The notes under the pieces: model-generated
Database searches by the model: none
Told to the model about the DNA's origin: nothing
Seen by the model: the letters and a program-made list of their open reading frames with translations, nothing else
Assembly (NCBI GenBank): GCA_026826555.1
Contig: JAKSZT010053887.1
Location: 67,579,563 to 67,643,562, forward strand
Length of the DNA stretch: 64,000 nucleotides
Direction of reading: 5' to 3'
DNA from: Tolypeutes matacus
Lineage: Eukaryota; Chordata; Mammalia; Cingulata; Chlamyphoridae
Shown here: one piece after another, positions 46,495-61,300 of the stretch
Position numbering within the stretch: position 1 is the first letter of the stretch
How the letters are laid out: each line of letters begins with the position of its first letter
Translations under genes and position numbers: made by a program

Positions 46495-49400
46495 TCCCAC
46501 CTCAGGATTGGGTTGGAAAGCACAAATTGAAGCTGAAATAAAATGCTTTATATATGCCTCCTCAGACCATGTGACCATAAATAGAGCTCTGTTCCTAGAT
46601 GGGCATTGAGTTCAGAGATTTGATTTAGTTATTGGAGAAAATGATCCCATAGTATAGACTAACCTACTAGAGTTCTATATTAAGTTTTAGGTGGTACAGG
46701 CTTACATTATCTTGTTTCACTTCATTTACTTTTTATTGGTACATGGTGATCTTCTGTCCTCTTATTTATAGAATGAGACAAAATCACTCTGTAATTGACA
46801 GTAAAATAGGGGGAAAAAGCATGTAAAAATAATTTGTGAACCTCAAATAATCCTATGCTACACCATTTTTTGAGGGCAAAGAATATCCAAGTATCTAAAA
46901 CATTTTTCATGTGTACAGATTACGCACTTGTTAAAGATAAGTTGAATGAATAAATAAGTAATCAGAAAACAACTTTCTCATTAAAAAGTCCATGAAGGAA
47001 GGTCTACATGCTTTTCTCACCTCTAGAGTTCTGGAATGAAAATATATTTCTAGTAACTCTATAGTCGCACTCATTTCTTCATGATTGATATAAATTTTGC
47101 AAAAATAGAAACATGATATATCAGTACTTCTAATACCATGGTCAACATTAAAATAAAAACATGAAAATGAATGGTATGATAGGTGCTACATTTTAAATCA
47201 TATGTGTTGAGATGAATTTTTACAATCAGATCATGTAGTCTTCTGATGGATTTTATGTTTGTTAATTCAGAGTGCCTTACCAATACTTCTATACAACTAT
47301 GTCTATTTTCACATATAAATATATCAGGAGACCTAGGTATTTCATATACTTGTCATTAAGAAGATATTTAATCTTATGTTCAAATACATTTTATGCAAAA
47401 GAAGGTATTGTTCTGCACTATATTTTCAATAACCTCAAGAATTTTTACAAATAAAAGCAGCACAACCTTTAGAGGAAACATACTTGCAGAATCCATTTTT
47501 CACGGTGATAAAGCATGAAAATAAATCTAATGAAGATAATGCCGATGATAATATATGACCATGGTAGAAATAAATCTTAAATGCTACCTAATCTAAATTT
47601 AAATTTAAATGTCAGTCAATGATACATGGACAAAATCCTAAATATTTTATACTTATTAACAAAGATCCAAAAACTGTTTTCCTCCACCCCTACCCATTTA
47701 CAAAAACTATTCAGAAATTGACTTCTTGCTGAAGTCCAGGAAAAAGAGTTATTTTGTAGCAAATAACATAGAATGGCTCTTTTTGAGCTCCCTGAGAATA
47801 TATCACATTATCACATTTTAACCAAGTTTTTATGAATGCATGACTACAGTTTAAAAAGAATACCCAGTCTGCAGTTTCCCCTGGGCTTTTGAAGTCTAGT
47901 GAAAGATGTGCATAGAGACTTTAGGGAAACACAAGAAAAACATGAACCATAGAAAGAAAGTATCAGAATGCCAGGCACATTTCCTCAAATGGGAATACTT
48001 ATTTGTTCAGCATTTAGCAAATATTATTAAGCATCTATCCTGGAAAAACCACTGTGTTTTAGCACTGGAGCAAGGCAGGGATGATTTTGTTAAAGGACAC
48101 AAAATATTTTAAATAAATTACTCTCTATTTCAAAAAATTGTATGCAGCACTCTTTACTACATGAATACAGACAAGTGGATGTCACATAATAATACAATAC
48201 CCAATAATCTGAAATAACTAACCAGTGTAGACACTGAGGGAAATAATGGTTTAAATCAGCTGTAAGAGTTAGAGAAGCTAATGCAAAGGTAACATTTGAA
48301 CTGGCTACTAAAGACTCTGAAGTGATCCTTGATCTAAATCAATGCTAAAAATAAAAATTTAGAATTATGAAATAAAATGAAAAATAACAGCTCATTTTAA
48401 AACTTTTCCTTTATAAAATGCTGTCACATGAAGGTAATACAATAACACGAAAAAGTATGGATTATGCTAAAATACAATGTAGCTTCCACTTCCTAATTTC
48501 CTCATCATTTCTTCATGAAAAGATACAAAACAAGTACCACTTATTAATAGTATGAATATATAACTATTCATGAATGAGGGTAAGAATATCTATTATTAAT
48601 TTTCTGTATATAATAAAAATATTCATATATCTTTAAATCACTCTGCGCATATTAATTTGGAAATATTTTCCTATTGTCACATTTCATGAAAAAAAAGAAC
48701 CAACCTCTTTACATGTATTTTACATTGAATATATTCATCAGCATTAGATTTATAAAATATTAATAGTTTTTGTTCTTACTTATTTCTATATTCCTTAAGA
48801 GTCACTATTTCACAAACTCATATTACCATGAATTTTATTCCAAACTACTAATGTGAGGATACAGTTTTGTTTTGTTTGTTTTTATTTCTCTTGTAGATAT
48901 ACAATCATGATCTCTACAATCTGTTTAATGCATTACTTTGAAAAGTGATTTTTTTAAAATTCTTTTGAAAATGATATATAATCCAGATATCAAAATTAGC
49001 ATGGATTGAGATTATTTCCATATAATAAAAGTACATATACTAACATATATTTCACTTTATTAGGATTTTTCATTAGGATAATTCTGGAAAGCAAAGCTTG
49101 CCTCTACCAAGTTATATATATTATATTAAGGCTCATTCTTACAACAGCCATTCAAGCTATGTCCACCAAGTTTTCAAGTAGGGAATTTAAAATTAGAGAA
49201 ATGAATCCACATGTTCAGAATTGTACATTTTATTAAAGTAAAAAAATCTGATGTAAAAATCCAGATTGGCTGGCTCAAATACCTGGACTTTCTACTATAT
49301 TATATTTTGCTATCCTTATCTGCTTCATTTGTAGATATGAAAAAATTGTAGAAATCATAAAATTTGCCCTGCATCAATTTCATGGTTGTAGTGAAGTACA

Positions 49401-50940
49401 TATTATATAGATATACACACTCATGCACACACACATATACTCATATAAATACATATACCTATGTATATACAAGAAAGTCTGTCAAAAACTACACTGCTAC
49501 ATTAAGTAAAGCTTTTTAAAATTTTTAGATATAGTGTTTTAGATTATGATTTATAACACAAATATTGCTTTATGAGTCATGTTTTGGAAACATAACTGTT
49601 GTGTTAAGATTCATAAAATACACAGATGAGAAAATTTAAGTGGAAAACTGTGCCATTGATCAATTGTTAAGGACACCTGGAATTGTCTGATCAGTATCAC
49701 TTTCCTTAGAACAGCCAGTCTTCCTATTCACATTTTAATGCAGGCTCCATTATATTAGTACAATATGGTTCCGTTTCCTGGTTTGACTTATTATACCAAT
49801 AGGCAATAACCAGCCCAAACTAGGGGACTTGCAGGACCTCATTTCTCAGTGGTTTGGTCACATGTCATCTGACTTAAGCTGCACCAGTTAAGTTCTTAGT
49901 AACATTTGGACTTCATACATAAAGACTGAGATCAGCATCAATTAGTGCTATAAAACAATCATCATTGATTTGAATCCATGTGGGAAAAGTCAACGTGTGT
50001 GATATAGAATTAGCCTAAATAACCAGTAGTGAGTAAAGACAGAAGAAAATGAGACCCTAGATGTTTTAGTTCATTACTACAGCTGGCCTAAAGTCCCAGA
50101 TGCATACATGATCTTGTGTGAGTCTAGTTTTCATCTATTGTGAGAAAATGTACTTGTTTTCATTTTGCTTAAAGTATTTTGTGCTGTATTTTTATCACAT
50201 GCAACCAAAAGCTATAACTAAAAAAGAAACTTGTATCTGGATGTGAGATGTTGCAAATCAGTCACTGAAACAAGGAAAGGGCAGAATTGTGGTGCTAAGG
50301 AGAGAAATTACAAACCCTCTATACTGCAAAATTGGTTATTTATTATATTGTAATTAAGCACAAGATTAAATGTGACCCATTTCTCTTTAGACTCAGATCA
50401 TGTGATCTCTGAAATCTGTGCCTTTAGCAGATATGTTGGTAAAATGTATAGCTATTACAATGTGTTGGCTACTTTTAGTGGCCAACAATAAATTCAGATA
50501 TCCTATAACCATCTCAACAGTGATTTTCTTTCAATTGTAAAGCTATTCATTTGAGACGTAGTCCTGTGGCAGGAAAATATTACAAGACAGAGAAATCTTG
50601 CTCAAATGTGCTCCAAGGAAGAGCTTTGAGCTAAGATTCAGTGGCTAGAAAAAATCTTTAAGTGAAATTCAGATAAACTGAATTCCAGAGAATAAACACA
50701 AATGCAAAGGGCATAAATCAAAAAGAAAAATATAAATAAAAATTGCTTTATTTCCACACCTCAATCGAATGATCAATGTAATTTCATTGCTTAACAAACA
50801 TTTTCCTTTAATTGCATAACCATTAGTTTCCAAGTAGGTGTGCCAATTAGAAACGGGTTGCTTAAGTGTGGAACCGCTGCCATAAGCACCAAAGCCAATA
50901 TGTGTCTTTCATGGACCATGAAGATACTCTTCAAAAAATA
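46495..50940. other. Unique or unrecognised AT-rich region
   Basis: No gene supported and no strongly diagnosable repeat. An alternating purine-pyrimidine tract lies at 49408-49470. Confidence 0.45.
49408..49470. repeat. CA/TA-rich microsatellite-like tract
   Basis: Interrupted CA and TA repeats. Confidence 0.7.
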
Positions 50941-50944
50941 TAAC

Positions 50945-51055
50945 TCAGGGGTTCATAAACTTTTTTGTTTCACAGACCCTTTGTCAGTCAGGTGAGAACC
51001 ACGGACCCCTTCTCAGAATGTAGCAGCAAATAGTTTTATGACACTCAACACCGGC
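50945..51055. mobile_element. Possible old hAT-type DNA transposon fragment
   Basis: The words 'caggggttcataaacttttt' and 'cacagaccctttgtcag' followed by 'accacggaccccttctcaga' recall terminal regions of mammalian hAT-Charlie elements, which begin with CAG and contain such 'ggttc..aaactttt' and 'ggacccct' words. Short and diverged; tentative. Confidence 0.25.
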
Positions 51056-51079
51056 ATGTCTTATTTTTTGAGATTCACT

Positions 51080-51250
51080 CTTGTTTCATCTATCAATAGT
51101 TCATTCCTTCTTCTTGCTCAGTTTTTATATACCACATTGTGTTCAATGACTCACCAGTTTATGGACACTTAGTTTATTTCCACTTTGTGGATAATACAAA
51201 TAAAACCACTGGGAACATTTGTTTACAAATCATTGCATGAATACATGCTA
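51080..51250 (-). mobile_element. Old L1 3' fragment, minus strand
   Basis: Antisense of the L1 block around 'gtccatcaactggtgaatgg': 'ttcattccttcttcttgctc', 'ccagtttatggacacttagt' and 'ttccactttgtggataatac'. A second, separate copy of the same L1 portion follows at 51750-51900. Confidence 0.65.
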
Positions 51251-51257
51251 AGTTAGG

Positions 51258-51420
51258 AAGAATAATGTCACCTCAAAGATGTGGGTGTCCTAATTCTCAG
51301 GACCCGTGAAAAACAAGTTACTTACGTTACCATCTTTTACCCCAGTATCTTCATTATGTGATTTCATACATTTGTAGTACAGATAGATTCTTTTGTCACA
51401 GACTGCATTGTAAGCTGGGA
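51258..51420. mobile_element. Possible fragment of an old LTR
   Basis: 'cacctcaaagatgtgggtgt' and 'cctaattctcaggacccgtg' resemble the start of a common mammalian LTR type. Too short to name. Confidence 0.3.
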
Positions 51421-51529
51421 TTCCCCTTCCTTCTTAAATTATCTATGTAATGTGACTACGTTTTGGATCACTCAGTTTAGAGAATACTGTTTTTGCCAAA
51501 TGCATAGTGTCATATAAGTACCATTATAG

Positions 51530-52543
51530 TATCATACTGAGTAATTTCACTGTCCTAAAGAATCTCCACTGATTCACTACTGAGCTGTCTCATCAGCAAA
51601 ACTCTGACAATGTCTGATTTGTTTACTGTCTCTGTATTTTTGCCATTTCCCAAATGTCTATCTTTGGAACCAAACAGCATGTAACAATTTGGGACTGGCT
51701 TTTCAGACTGGCTTCTTTCAATTGATAATATACCTTTAAGATTTATACATGTTTCTGCATGGCTTGATAGCTCATTCCTTTTATTGCTAATAGTATTCTA
51801 CTGAATCGATGTTTATTTATCCATTAATCTATTGAAGACCAACCAGGTTTCTTCCAGTTTTGGGTGATTAAGAATAAAGCTGCTATAAACATTCATGTGC
51901 AGATTTTGTGTGGATATGTTTCCAAATCAGATGGGAGTGTAATCACTTGATCATATGCTAAGACATTATTTAGCTTGGTAAGAATTTGTCAAATCATTTT
52001 TCAAAATGATATTTCCCTTTTGTATCCCCACCAGCAATAAGAACTCCTACTGCTCTGATATTGATTGAGTTTTGGTTAAACCAGCCTTGCCTCCTGAGAT
52101 AAAGGCCACTAGGTCATAATTTATTATTTCTTTTATAATCTTGGATTTGATTACAAAAATTTTGTTAAGAATGTGCACTTCTATATAACTTGGAATGCAG
52201 TTTTCTTTTTTATAAAATCTTTGTTTTCATTAAAGTGATGTCTCATAAAATGAACTCATCGAATGAGAGGCATCCCTTCATTTTCAATTTTCCACAAAAA
52301 AACTTAGCATTGGCATTATCTCTTGTATAAATGATTTTTAGAACTTCAGATGGAGTCTGAAGTTTTTTGAGGGGCAGTTTTTAATTAGATATTCAATTCC
52401 TTTCAGACTCACATATTTATTCACATGATCTATTTCTTCTTAAGTGGGTTTTAATAATGTGGGTCCTTCAAGGAATATGTCCATTGCGTTTAGGTTGTAG
52501 AATTTTTTACACAACGTTTTTCATAATATTCTGGTATTGCCAT
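51530..52543 (-). mobile_element. Old L1M-like fragment, minus strand, left part
   Basis: Antisense L1 3' region in canonical order: 'cagactggcttctttcaatt', 'ggcttgatagctcattcctt', 'aataaagctgctataaacat' (51873-51892), 'tccccaccagcaataagaac' (52025-52044), then ORF2 sequence. It is interrupted at 52544 by a solo LTR. Confidence 0.75.
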
Positions 52544-53205
52544 TGTATTTGTCAGCCAAAGGGATGCTAATGCAAAATACCTGAAATTGGTTGGCTTTTA
52601 TAAAGGGTATTTATCTGGAATAGAAGCTTACAGTTACCAGGACATAAAGCATAGGTTACTTCCCTCACCAAAGTGTGTTGCCAAGTGTTGGAGCAAGATG
52701 GCTGCCAACATCTGCAATGGTTCAGGCTTCCTCTTCCTCTTAAGGCTCCATGATCCCAACTTCTTCCAATATCAGCTGCAGGCTGAGATAAGTCTCATCT
52801 TTCTCCTGGGGCTCGTTTCTCTCCAGGCTCAGCTGCTCTGCTCTTTCCACAAGGCCAGCTGTAAACTATCAGGCAATGTCTTGTCTCTCTTCTCGGGTCT
52901 GCCATGTCTAATGGAGCCTACTCTCTTTCCTCAGGTATCTGCTTCTCTATGTACTTACTTCCCAGGGCTCCAGCATTAAACTCTGACTCTTTCCTTTGCT
53001 GTTTAGTTTTCTCTGTAAGCCCCCACCCACCAAGGGAGCAGGGACTTGACATCCCACTGACATAGCCCAATCAAAGCCCAAATCACAACTCAGTCAAGTA
53101 AAAGTGAAACCTCTGAATCAAACAAAATCTAATATGCCCAGACCAGTTTACAAACATAATCCAATATCTATTTTTGGAATTCATAAACTATATCAAATTG
53201 TCACA
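52544..53205 (-). mobile_element. Solo LTR, family B, minus strand
   Basis: On the minus strand it starts TGTGACAATTTGATATAG and ends TGACAAATACA. It aligns as reverse complement with 22469-23054, for example 'gaaattggttggc' here. At 662 bp it is the longest of the three family B copies. It carries AATAC/ATAAATA-like sequence in place of a clean poly(A) signal. No convincing target duplication (right flank ATCAT, left GCCAT). Confidence 0.82.
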
Positions 53206-54230
53206 ATCATTTTAATATATGTAGTATCTGTAATTGTTTCACCTCCATTTTTCCTGATATTGCTAATTTTTAACTTTTTAAAAAAAATTAGTCTGACTAG
53301 AGATTTAGCTACTCTATTTATCTTCTCAAGGAACCAGCTTTTTATTTCATTTGCTTTCTCTATTCATTTTTTCTATTTCTTATTTCACTGATTTTTGTTC
53401 TGATTGTTAGTTTTTTACCTTCTCCCTTCTTTGATTTTTCTTCTTCTACCTCTTCTTGTTCTTCTTCTCTATTTCTCTTTCTATCTTTCTCATTTATTTA
53501 GATAGAAGCTGAGTTCATTGATTTACACCTTATTTCTGTTTCTTCTTTTTTAATAAAGGCACTTAGTGCTATGCAATTTTCCACTCAGTACTCCATTAAA
53601 AGCATCACAATAATTTGATACATTGTTTTATATTAACATTTTCCACTTTTTTCATGCCTTAAAATTTTGATTGGATGTCACAAATTATTATTTTATGCTA
53701 AATCATGCTGATAGTTTTTATTCCTATAAATATTATTGAGTTTCATTCTGGGAGACAGTTATTTGGAATCTATTTGGTACTTTGGGGTCTCACTCTTAAG
53801 ATTTGTTAGTGAATACTCAAGCAGCTTTTGCTAAAAGGATAATTATTCCACACACCCAAGGAAAGACACTTCTGGGTAATCTACCCAATGTTCCAAGAAT
53901 TACGAAATTTCCTAGGTTGGTAACACTATTTCTAGTACTGTGCATGCTGTCCTGGTTCCTTTAATAATTTCAGGTGTTTTAATTTCTTGACCTTGGATAG
54001 TTTACTCACTTCTATATTTTACCAATATTCTCTGGATACTTGAGCGGCCCTACCACAGTCGTCTGGAGTTTTCTGATTATGTGCAGGTCTCTCTCTTTCT
54101 AGCACTCTACCTTGCAAGCTCTAATCTCCTTGGGCTACACTGACTCACAGTTCAATCTCTTCAATTCAAGAAATATGCCAGGCTCCAGTTGGAATCCTCC
54201 CCTTCAACTCCCAGCAGGAATCTTTCTCAA
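53206..54230 (-). mobile_element. Old L1M-like fragment, minus strand, right part
   Basis: Antisense L1 ORF2 blocks 'tttagctactctatttatct' and 'caaggaaccagctttttatt' (53329-53348), then upstream L1-type sequence such as 'gggagacagttatttggaat' and 'gggtaatctacccaatgttc'. The boundary at 54230 is approximate. Confidence 0.65.
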
Positions 54231-54929
54231 AGCAATAAGCTGTTGCAATTATAGGGTTCACCTCATTTGATAGTTTGATCTTATAAAATACATGAATAAA
54301 GCAATTAAAATAATCATAATAATGCAACCAACACAAATTTGGACAAAGCAGTGGGAAAGGACAGATAGGCTTCATTAAAGGAATTAAATTTCTAATATTT
54401 CCAGGTGAAAATGCAATTGATATCCCCTATTGTTAAAAAATACATTCAAATGTGTTTAATTGTATTATTGGAAATTAGTAAGATGGTGAAAGACCTAGAC
54501 TGTGGCCTACTTGCTGGAAAGAATCAAAAGCTTTCTAAGTACTTAAGAGTCAGCTTGATAACAATGTATTCTTATCATGAAAGACAAATTTCAGGGAAAG
54601 ATATGGATGATATCTGAAATTTAAGAAACTAAGGAAAGGAAGTATTGAGGGGAATATCTGATCATTAATTTTTGTAAAAGAATGAGCATAAGAAATGAAA
54701 ACATCAATCTAAGATATTGAATTTTATTATAATCTTTCATTCATTTGTGTTTCCCTGCAACAATCCTCTTCCCTACTCAACATTTGTAAAAATAAAATTT
54801 AAAATTAAGTTTTTTGGAAGTTTAATATTTTTTTCACTGCTCTGTTTTCTGTCTTTTGAGATGACATACCTAAAACAACATGAACACATTCATATCCCAT
54901 TGAAATATGTTTTAGGTGCTTTTTTCCCC
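54231..54929. other. Unassigned sequence
   Basis: Nothing recognisable. Confidence 0.35.
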
Positions 54930-55385
54930 ATATATCATCCCACTGTCAACACCCTGTACTAGTGACTTACCTTTGTTATAGATCTTGAAAATAGCATTCT
55001 TTATTTGTGTTCCTAACTACAATCCTCTGCCACCCCATAATTCACCATTCAGTGCATTATACTGTTGCCCATTTTATCTTCTTCCTTTCCTTATAGCCTC
55101 ATGGACAGGCCAAAACTTTCAACCACATTCACTCACACTTCAGCACTATTAATTACACTCACATTGCTGTGCCCTGTCACCTCTGTCCATTGCCAAACCA
55201 TAACAGTTAACCAAATTATAAATTCTGCACAGATTAAGCATCAGCTCACCAGTCTCTACTCCCCTCCTATCTTCTAGTAACTTATCTTCCAGACTCTACA
55301 TCCGTGAGTCTGCTCACTATCCTTAGTTTATATCAGTGAGATCCTGTAATATTTGGCAACTGATTATTCATTCAACCTCAAAATA
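54930..55385 (-). mobile_element. L1 3' UTR fragment, minus strand (lineage-specific type)
   Basis: Antisense words 'caccctgtactagtgactta', 'cagcactattaattacactc' (55141-55160), 'ccaaattataaattctgcac' and 'ttatatcagtgagatcctgt' follow the order I know from xenarthran L1 3' UTRs. Assignment is from memory. Confidence 0.6.
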
Positions 55386-58300
55386 GAGTAGTGCAGGTTA
55401 AATAATAGTATTTATTAAAATGCCAATAAATCTAATTCTATTACATTGGCAGATTCAAACAAAAACATAATTAAATGTTACTGACAGTGTTCAACACAGT
55501 AGAAAATCCTGCAAATATTTTATAATAAAAATATAATTAATAATACTGTCAAGTTTTTACCTGATATTTAAAAACAGAAGCCATCATAATGTATTAAGAA
55601 TTGCTACTATTTATCAACTGCATTTATCTTCCATGTTAGGTAGAATATCTAAAAATCTGACATATCTAGAATAAAGACCCTCAATAGAAAACACTGGATT
55701 TTTATCCAATAAGAGTAGCGAAGAGAATCTGACATTATAATACTCCTTAGGGTAAAAATGAAGGGACCATGAAAAAACATAAAAGACAATTCCCTTTTAA
55801 TGTAAATGAATATTTTTAACCCTAACTTCTTTATAAAGACATAAAAAGTTTTCATATAAAGTTTCTAAAGGACTTACCTGGAATCACAAACAAAACGTAT
55901 CAAAAATTGCAGAAGTAATGCAAATACAACTCATCCTTCTTTGATATCTATGTGTACTTCACAGTTCAGGAGTGGCCTCTTCTTTGCATTGTTTGATCAA
56001 AAACAATATTTATCATTTATAACTGTGTTTTATTTTTGGAGGAAAATTTGATGGCAGTAGTGTATTAATATCTTGAGATGCTTTTACTCCATGACAGAAA
56101 TTTTTTGGTATAGAGCAATGCACAAAGGATAGAGATGGAATCACTGATTCTAAGGAGTTAACTTGTAATGGTAACATAAATAAGTATGTAAAAGATCTGG
56201 AATTTGGATAAAGGCCTCATTCTTCAAAGCCCATGCTCTTTCCACGTTCAATGGCATTTCTTGTCCATATTTCCTTTCTTTCTTTTTTATATAAGATCCT
56301 GAGTCTACATCCATCCATCTATCTACCTACCTACCTATCTGTCTCTCAGAGAGCAGAAAATTTGTTTCAAAAATCGTATCAAAAATTTTTCAACTACCTC
56401 AAGCTGTCACAAATATGATATCTATGAAGTCACTTGAAATTATGGATTGTAATTTTCTTCCCTCTCATTTCTGCTTTCTGCCATCTGGTGAAGGTATAAA
56501 GAGAAATAGCCACAAATATTTGACTTTTTTAATAGGAGTGTGGTATTTTTTCAAGGAATTTTTTTCACCAAATTTGATTTATACTTGATTTTAACACATA
56601 TTGAGTCTTTTTCTTTCCTTGCTAACAGCAGGGAGTAGCTATCATAAATCCTTGATACTACCAACTTTCACAAATGAAAGGATTGTCCTGGATTGCATGA
56701 CATACATAATACTAGCTCGGGGGCAGGAAAAACGTGAAGGAGAGAGGAATTCTCTCAAACCTCTGAGCATAGGAAGGTATGGAACATGCCCTCCATTATC
56801 AAGGATAAATTAAGCTAATTTATTTGTAGTACAAAAATTATATAATTGAGAATTTTTTCCTTCAAATATCTAGTCACAAACAAAATAAATGGAGCATTTT
56901 TCATACAAATAAATTCTAAGTATCATCAATTATAACTGCCTGGAAATAATTCCCCTAACAAGCAAGGCATACACCATTGAGACGGATCACAGATCTTCTC
57001 ATCTTTGTCAAAGAAATTGGTGAAATAAGCATTCTTCCTCTTCCAAAGCATGCCAAATAGTGGAACTTGAAAATGAAAACTAAGAATGAAATACAAATGA
57101 AAAGGCTAAATACGTGATAAGTATGACTTTGATCATGTTTTAAATATCAGTATGTTTTATGACTATACCCAGAATCCAGTGCTTTTTCATAATTACTGCA
57201 CAGTTTTCTAAGCACATTTGCCTGCTTTTATTCCCTGATAGGTAGCAATAATCATATGCACACCAATGTAGTTCTGGGCCCTGAATAATGGGCAAGATTA
57301 TGTAGCCATGATAAATCATTTATTTTAAACAGAAAAATGTGTTAAATTTATTTCCTATAAAAATGCAAAATTAGATTGTTTCAGACATACTCAGAGACTT
57401 TATAAAATACCTTTATAATATTATTCCATCATATTTAGTGTGTTATACTTGTACAGCTTCTTTAAAAAATAGAGGCACTGAAGGGCAGACAATGAGAAAA
57501 TGTGAAAATTCAAACACATATTAAGCTCTTCTCTATTCTCATTTAGATTCTGACAAAATAATCAGTATTAAGTAAAGGAAAATGAGAGAAAGTAGTCCCT
57601 CACTCTTTAGTATTTTATATTCTCCTTTGGTTTTCAGTATGAATTATAATTTTATCAGGTTTTTTGCTAATCTCTAATGACTAATTTAGCTGGAAATCCT
57701 CCCATGCAAGATACATGATTAGAAAGAGAATTTGTAATATAACTTGAATAAGTTGATTTTAAGTAAATTTTTATGAAATCTTATGAAACCTATGATACTC
57801 ACTCTATCATTAGAATATTTTCTAACAAGTATGAATTAGTATTAGTCATTATAAAATGCTAATAAAATAAGTTGGGAAATCTTCTAATTTTAAAGAAATT
57901 CTATTGGTTCTGTATTTGGCTGATCACATATCCTTCTTTAAATTAACCTATAATGGAACTTGATGGTAATAGCTGAAAGTGTATGTAAAATGAAAATATT
58001 GTGGCAATAAAGACAGCACATATGCAAAAGATTGTACAACCCTGGGTTTGTATATTTCCAACAAAAATGAATACTCAATACTCTACATAGTCATATAGAA
58101 TAATAAAATGGAAGCAACACAAGTTCTTTTCCTTCATATTTACCATTACTGTGATATAATTGCTTATTTCAAATCTACTCCTTAAATGCAGAGTTATGCT
58201 GTCTTATAGGACTGGAGACCGTAATTGCGCAAGTTTACAAATAATCATAAACTTATTCTTGAAACAACCCCATGTAGCTGAGTCTGTGGTTTTTGAAGGC

Positions 58301-61300
58301 TAAATATAATGGACAGCTTTTCAAATTAACTTCCATGTAGTATATAATATAAGTAAAGGACAAGGGTCAAAAATGTGCTAATTTGAGTTTACACACATAC
58401 ATACAAGTACAATTGTTTAGGACTTAAGCCATTAAAGAGATTTTGATTCACTATATTTTTCTCTGGTGTTATTTAGTGTTAATGATTCAGGGGATATTCA
58501 AAAGCAATGAAAGCCTTTGGTCTGCTATTATTATTTTAAATTCATTTATAGACAATGCATATCTTTACTGCCAGCATCCAGACAATTCTCACCAACCAAC
58601 CGTCTATTATGCCTCTGCTAATAAGTGAACTGTACCTTGATATGTGCTTATGTGCTGGAATTTCATCATTGGAATTATAATTTTGTCGTTTATTCTAACT
58701 CATGTTATAGGGAGAGATTTTTTGACATAACACTTCTAATTAAGACCCAACTCATTTGTGAGAATGTGTTGGATCGAATGGCTTCTTTTATATATATATC
58801 ACTTAAATGCAAACTTACTCATCCTAAAAAGGTGGAAACGTACGATTAATTCTATTAAATATTCTAGTATATTCATGCCCAGATATTTACATATTATGAT
58901 GCATGTTATGATTTGTCTCCCTCAACTTTCATTTCCTTTGCTTTACTTGGAGGATATTGAAATCTAATGATATATATCACAGATATACCTATTGGTAGTT
59001 TACTGTGGAGTAACTTCTATAACTGCACTTGCATGAGATTTATAAGTATGGAGGGAGACAGAGGGCACGTTCATTTCCCCTTTGGGATATTTCTGGTGGC
59101 AAACATGGTTGTGCAAATGAGAACATTCTCTAAAAAAACACTACAATACCATCTCTACTCCAGTTTCCTCAATGGCAAGGAGTACTTTGGCATTGTTGGT
59201 GGCTCTTGATTTGGTTTTCTGATCTGGGAAACCTACAGTTGTTCATTTTCTAGTTTCCTGGGTATCAAGAGGAAGCTTAAGGGGTGAATGATTACTGTGT
59301 ACACCACTCAACTCTTCTATGGCTCACAGAATTTAAATGAGTTCATGTATTTTATATTCATTTTCTCTTATTTGTAAACACAAAACTTTACTATGCTATG
59401 GAAAAAAATATCTTGTACTGATTGATATATATGATTAACCAGGCAAAAACTGATTGTCATTATCACAGAACAGATCATACATGTAATTTCAATATACAGT
59501 AATTTTATTTTTTCTCTTCCCTATAAAATTTAGAAAAAAATCTGATGTTTATAAAATATATATTTATGTAAGTAAGGTATCTTATTTACAAATTTTGTTT
59601 TAAAATATTTATTTGTTACAAGCCATTTATAAAAATAGATACCGTGTTAGATCTGATGTTTGAGATCTTTCTCATATCCTGTGTTATCAAAGACAATGGT
59701 CAAACACAATTTGGTGCTCTGAATTGTGATCACATCCTCTGAGTAGCTCCCAACATAGGTGTCTTCACCTGTTAGAAATTGGGTGGACTCAGGGTTCCAT
59801 TTTCACTCACTTACTCAGATCCATACTTTGCATATTCTCTCTTGAACTCAGACAGTGGCCCAGCTCCCATGTAACTCTCCAGATATGCTATACATCTTCA
59901 TATTATCAGAAGACACCTAATTTCTTGGCTATTATCATGTTCTGCCTTTTCTGAGTTTAAAAGTAGTGCAACCAAGAACAACAGGTAAATGTCTACTGTT
60001 GCCACTTTACCAGGGCAAGTGCTGAGTTCAGATGCATGAGGCCTGGAAGATGACAGTGACTGAGATCCTTCAGACTTAAAATTTTACCATTATGCATTTT
60101 AAGATTCTCATATGCAGTGACTTATTTTAAAGCATTTCTTAAATCAGTGGCTTTCTTCTTATATTATCATATAAAATGAAATATTGCATTGTATTGCAAA
60201 AGCCACTTAAATATGAAAAATAGTGTTTGTTTATTGCTATATCTGTCCATGGATTTATAAGGTAGACTCACCATAGTGATAGGTGTAAGCAAGTATATTT
60301 AAGAAAGCCTATGCATTCTAAATAAATAATCAATTTGGCTTTATTTCTAAAATATGTCATCTATTGAAATGGATGGATAGGCAATTATGTATCATTTTTA
60401 ACTTCAGATTGTGCTTTTTTTCTAGTGCTACCCTAATGAATAACATTGTTAAAATATATTCAGGTGTTGTATTAGAATATTTACTACTATATATATTTCC
60501 CAAAATCAAGTTTCTTAAATTGCTAAATACTTGTCTTATAGGTCCTGTTAGAAATATATTAAGATATAGTGTTTTTTAATTATTCATATGCCAGCTCCCC
60601 CGTCTTTTTAACTGTCAGTCATCCAGAATTTTTTCAGCTCTGCTCTTTCAGCGTCATATTTAAGCATCATTATATAGTACCTAGTATTTACATTAAATGA
60701 TAGTTTCTCAACAGCTTATTTTGCTAGAAATTCATATGCATTTCCAAATGCTTCCATGAATTCTGTTAATAGTAAACACATGGACTAGTCACCCACCATC
60801 TCTGCCAAAATCTTCATCACTCGGTTTTTCTATGCATATTCAAACCTCCTTAACATATATTATCATAAATTTTGTTTGTTTTACCAGTTTACCTGGGTAT
60901 TTTTCACAGTACAAAGTGTGTTTCAACCTTCCTTAAGCAAAATCTCTAACCTATTCAAATCCATTTCTCAAATTACTACTGAAATATTGTCTCCTCCATG
61001 ACTTTAACACTAGTTACACCTGAAAGAAACAAAACTTACCCCTCTTTTCCCCTTTAGAATTTAATTGTATCAATATTATTCATTTATGTAAAGGATTGCA
61101 TTAGAAATATTGAATAGAAACAAAAAAAATTTGATGTTCAGAAGAGTACCTAGGCAACTTTGACACTCAGTATAAATCCTTTGAATGGTTTTATTTATTT
61201 ACTTTGTATTAGTAGTGAATTGTGTTTAGAAAAATCATTTTTCCCACATTCTAAATTTATACAATTATAGTCATTTTTTCTTTGGCAAAAAAAATGTATC

